A stretch of 64,000 nucleotides of DNA, from assembly GCF_000447795.1 (NCBI RefSeq), contig NZ_AUNI01000015.1:310001-374000 (forward strand), written 5' to 3'. Below the pieces are notes generated by a model, which had not been told where the DNA came from, made no database searches, and was given only the letters and a program-made list of their open reading frames with translations. The stretch is from Bacteriovorax sp. Seq25_V. Lineage in GTDB: Bacteria > Bdellovibrionota > Bacteriovoracia > Bacteriovoracales > Bacteriovoracaceae. A program made the translations under genes and the position numbers. Positions 62,047 to 64,000 of this stretch are shown here, one piece after another; position 1 is the first letter of the stretch, and each line of letters opens with the position of its first letter.

Positions 62047-64000
62047 TTGGTTAAAAGGCAATTTGATACATACATTATTATTTTTCTCTTCTTTGTGTCA
62101 TTTGCAATCCTCTACAAATTGTTGACTCTTCAGTATCTCTATCCTTTTAGTGGTGGTGAACGTATCAGTGCAGGGCAATTAACTTCACTTGTTAATGATG
62201 TAAGAAGGAAGAGTTTTGATCAGGTCTCCTGGGTGGATGCAAGTGATGAAGAGACTATCTATAATAATGATAAAATATTCACTGATAATAACTCAAAAGC
62301 TCAGATCAAATTTGAGAGTGGTAATCTCATTACAATTAATGAAGAGAGTCTTTTTAAAGTAAGTATAATTAATAATACAATCAATCTTGATATGGAGAGG
62401 GGATCGTTTATCGCTGATTTAACTTCTGATGCGGAGGTCCTGTTATTCATTCTAGGCGGTAAGGAATATAAAGTTAAATCAAAGAAAGGAAAAATTAAAA
62501 TTACAGGAAATCAAATTTCCCTTCTTTCTGGAGAGGCTTCTCTTGTGTCGGGAAGTTCTAAACTTGAGTTGAAACAAGGGGAAATTGCTAAACTTGATGA
62601 GCATATTGAGTTCGTTGAGAAGTTTCCTGCAAAATTAAATATTATCGATGCTAAAACATATTATATCCAAAAAGATAAGGGATTAACTCTAAACTGGGAA
62701 AGTTTAAAAAAGTTAAAACTAGAGTCTTCTTTTGATATTTCTTTTGAAAAAAGAAGTGTCTATTCGCCTTTAGATAATACATTTGTTTTACATCTTCAGG
62801 AAGGAATGAATTATATTCGTTTTATCGATCCTATAAAGAATCAAATCTCAAATATTACAAGTATGAATATTATTTACGAGACAGTTCCTGAAATTACACT
62901 TGATCGTAATAAGGTTTTCTCCGGAGAAGAAGTAAGTTTTAAGGATAACTTCGAAGGAAAATGGTCTTACGAGATTCGTCTTGGAGACAAGACATTAAAG
63001 ACCAGCTCACTCAAGCACTCTTTCCAAATTAATGAAGTCGGAAGCCAGTCTGTCCTATTTAAGGTAGATGATCCTGACCGATTAGATGCTCTATGGTCGA
63101 AACCTCTTCAGGTTGAGGTGTTGTCATTGCCAAAGAGAGGGCCTCGTATACTTTCGCCAACAGAGGGACAAGAGTTCTATCTTTATGGAGATCATGGAAT
63201 TGTTAATGTTGAGGTTGATAATACTACCGATGCGACAACAGGAGTTTTATTCCAAGGAAATAAGTTACTTCTATCAGATGAGAATAAAACAGAGTTAACG
63301 ATAAATAAATCAGGAACTCAAGAGATTGAATCATTCTTTGAAATCAGTGATCAGGTAATTGGCGGATCTAAGCGTAAATTTCATGTCTACCTCGAGCCGT
63401 CTGGTCTTGATTTAGAGCAGGGGGCTAAATTTATTTTAAAGAAGCCTGGACAGGAAGTTGACTTTGATTGGGCCGGAGTAGCTAGCGCAAATTATCTTTT
63501 AGAAATCTCTAACGATAGAAATTTTCAAAAGATTGCGAAGACTAAAAATGTTAAGGGGCTTACAGCAAAAATGAGTTTCTCTAAAACAGGTGAAATGTTT
63601 TGGAGAGCTAAAAAAATTAATAAAGATGGAACTGTCGAGTATGGTTCACCGAAGAAGATTATTTTAAGTAAGCCACTCGCTCCATCCGCACCTAAAATTA
63701 GAAAAGTAATTAAGAAGAGAGTGACAACTAATATCTTAAATTCGATTCTCGATTTTATTTTTCCTGCTGCATACGCTGCTGAGGATGTGCTTGAATGGAC
63801 ACCGGTAAATGATGTCGAAAGTTATCGGGTTGAAATTTATCGAGGTGAAAAACTTCTTATTAATGAGATTGTTAATGACAATGCAATTTCAATACAAAGT
63901 CTTACGCCTGGTAGTTATAAGTATCGTATCGCTAGTATTGATTATTGGGAGCAGCAAGGTGAGTTCTCAGAATTTGCAACTTTAATAATAGAGAAGGTTG
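62047..64000 (+). CDS. FecR-domain protein with Ig/FN3-like repeats (3' end outside window)
   Basis: An open frame runs from TTG at 62047 (preceded by AGGAAC; upstream stop at 61999) to the window edge, 651 codons with no stop. A signal-anchor helix (TYIIIFLFFVSFAILYKLL) is followed by a FecR domain at residues about 70-190: DKIFTDNNSKAQIKFESGNLITINEESLFKV, then MERGSFIADLTSDAEV and KSKKGKIKITGNQISLLSGEASLVSGSSKLELKQGE. At least two beta-sandwich or FN3-like units come next, ending EWTPVNDVESYRVEIY...LTPGSYKYRIASIDYW. It is divergent from the SpoIIE operon and may sense the envelope for it. Its TTG start makes it easy to miss. Confidence 0.85.
   Translation, partial: MVKRQFDTYIIIFLFFVSFAILYKLLTLQYLYPFSGGERISAGQLTSLVNDVRRKSFDQVSWVDASDEETIYNNDKIFTDNNSKAQIKFESGNLITINEESLFKVSIINNTINLDMERGSFIADLTSDAEVLLFILGGKEYKVKSKKGKIKITGNQISLLSGEASLVSGSSKLELKQGEIAKLDEHIEFVEKFPAKLNIIDAKTYYIQKDKGLTLNWESLKKLKLESSFDISFEKRSVYSPLDNTFVLHLQEGMNYIRFIDPIKNQISNITSMNIIYETVPEITLDRNKVFSGEEVSFKDNFEGKWSYEIRLGDKTLKTSSLKHSFQINEVGSQSVLFKVDDPDRLDALWSKPLQVEVLSLPKRGPRILSPTEGQEFYLYGDHGIVNVEVDNTTDATTGVLFQGNKLLLSDENKTELTINKSGTQEIESFFEISDQVIGGSKRKFHVYLEPSGLDLEQGAKFILKKPGQEVDFDWAGVASANYLLEISNDRNFQKIAKTKNVKGLTAKMSFSKTGEMFWRAKKINKDGTVEYGSPKKIILSKPLAPSAPKIRKVIKKRVTTNILNSILDFIFPAAYAAEDVLEWTPVNDVESYRVEIYRGEKLLINEIVNDNAISIQSLTPGSYKYRIASIDYWEQQGEFSEFATLIIEKV

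Noticed and set aside
1-64000. Mobile elements, CRISPR arrays, tRNA or rRNA genes
   Set aside because: No transposase, integrase, phage or Cas-like protein, no regularly spaced repeats and no tRNA-like cloverleaf sequence was recognised by eye; a tRNAscan or CRISPR search could still be run.

Overview
The window is AT-rich, gene-dense bacterial chromosome with no mobile elements, no CRISPR array and no recognisable tRNA or rRNA. The gene content fits a Gram-negative with an outer membrane (TonB, a TonB-dependent receptor, TolC-type and RND efflux proteins). Low GC, many secreted proteases and cysteine-rich exported proteins, an ECF sigma factor with an NrsF-like anti-sigma, and FecR/SpoIIE/STAS signalling suggest a Bdellovibrionota bacterium, most like Bacteriovoracaceae/Halobacteriovorax. 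That assignment is inference from gene content, not a database match.

Layout. 1-6.5 kb: rpoN (5' end outside the window), hpf, a SUI1-like factor with a His-rich CDF metal exporter and a YqaA protein, then small secreted proteins and a secreted HELGH metallopeptidase. 6.5-14 kb: ABC-F ATPase, GlcG-like protein, glutathione peroxidase, cation/H+ antiporter, HIT protein, SlyD-like isomerase, HelD-like helicase and a Gre-like factor. 14-17.7 kb: copper operon copZ-copA-csoR with a clear CsoR-type operator at its promoter, followed by an NhaR-like LysR regulator. 17.6-20.4 kb: ECF sigma/anti-sigma pair, divergent from a secreted serine protease and a solute-binding protein. 20.5-26.6 kb: a Cus-type Cu/Ag RND efflux operon ending in a DUF3347 protein and a terminator. 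26.7-33.4 kb: a 1135-residue exported protein, acetyl-CoA synthetase and a likely outer-membrane protein. 33.5-44.2 kb: an MFS transporter, then a long minus-strand block: Dph6-like ATPase, AlkC glycosylase, glycosyltransferase, DoxX protein, SDR, then a cobalamin riboswitch leading into btuB-tonB-histidine kinase-DnaQ/GIY-YIG fusion. 44.2-57 kb: a membrane-anchored alpha-crystallin protein with a second DUF3347 protein, an OGFr-domain protein, DUF2237, a response regulator, HemN, a zincin/ATP-grasp pair, two RlmN-type radical SAM enzymes, and several hydrolases and peptidases. 57-64 kb: a tightly overlapping five-gene signalling operon (SpoIIE phosphatase, HATPase, STAS, hybrid kinase, receiver), divergent from a large FecR-domain protein that runs off the window.

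How genes work together. Metal handling recurs: CDF exporter, CopZ/CopA/CsoR, Cus RND, and two DUF3347 proteins. The B12 riboswitch links outer-membrane cobalamin uptake with its energy transducer and, by position, a sensor kinase. The 57-62 kb operon looks like a partner-switching module (phosphatase, kinase-like ATPase, STAS antagonist) wired to two-component signalling.

The most unusual architectural feature is that 12 of 13 convergent gene pairs overlap at their 3' ends, seven by exactly 4 nt with interlocked stop codons. The only pair that does not overlap has a hairpin terminator between the genes. Several operon-leading genes also lack a Shine-Dalgarno sequence and have a -10 hexamer placed so that transcription would begin at the start codon.
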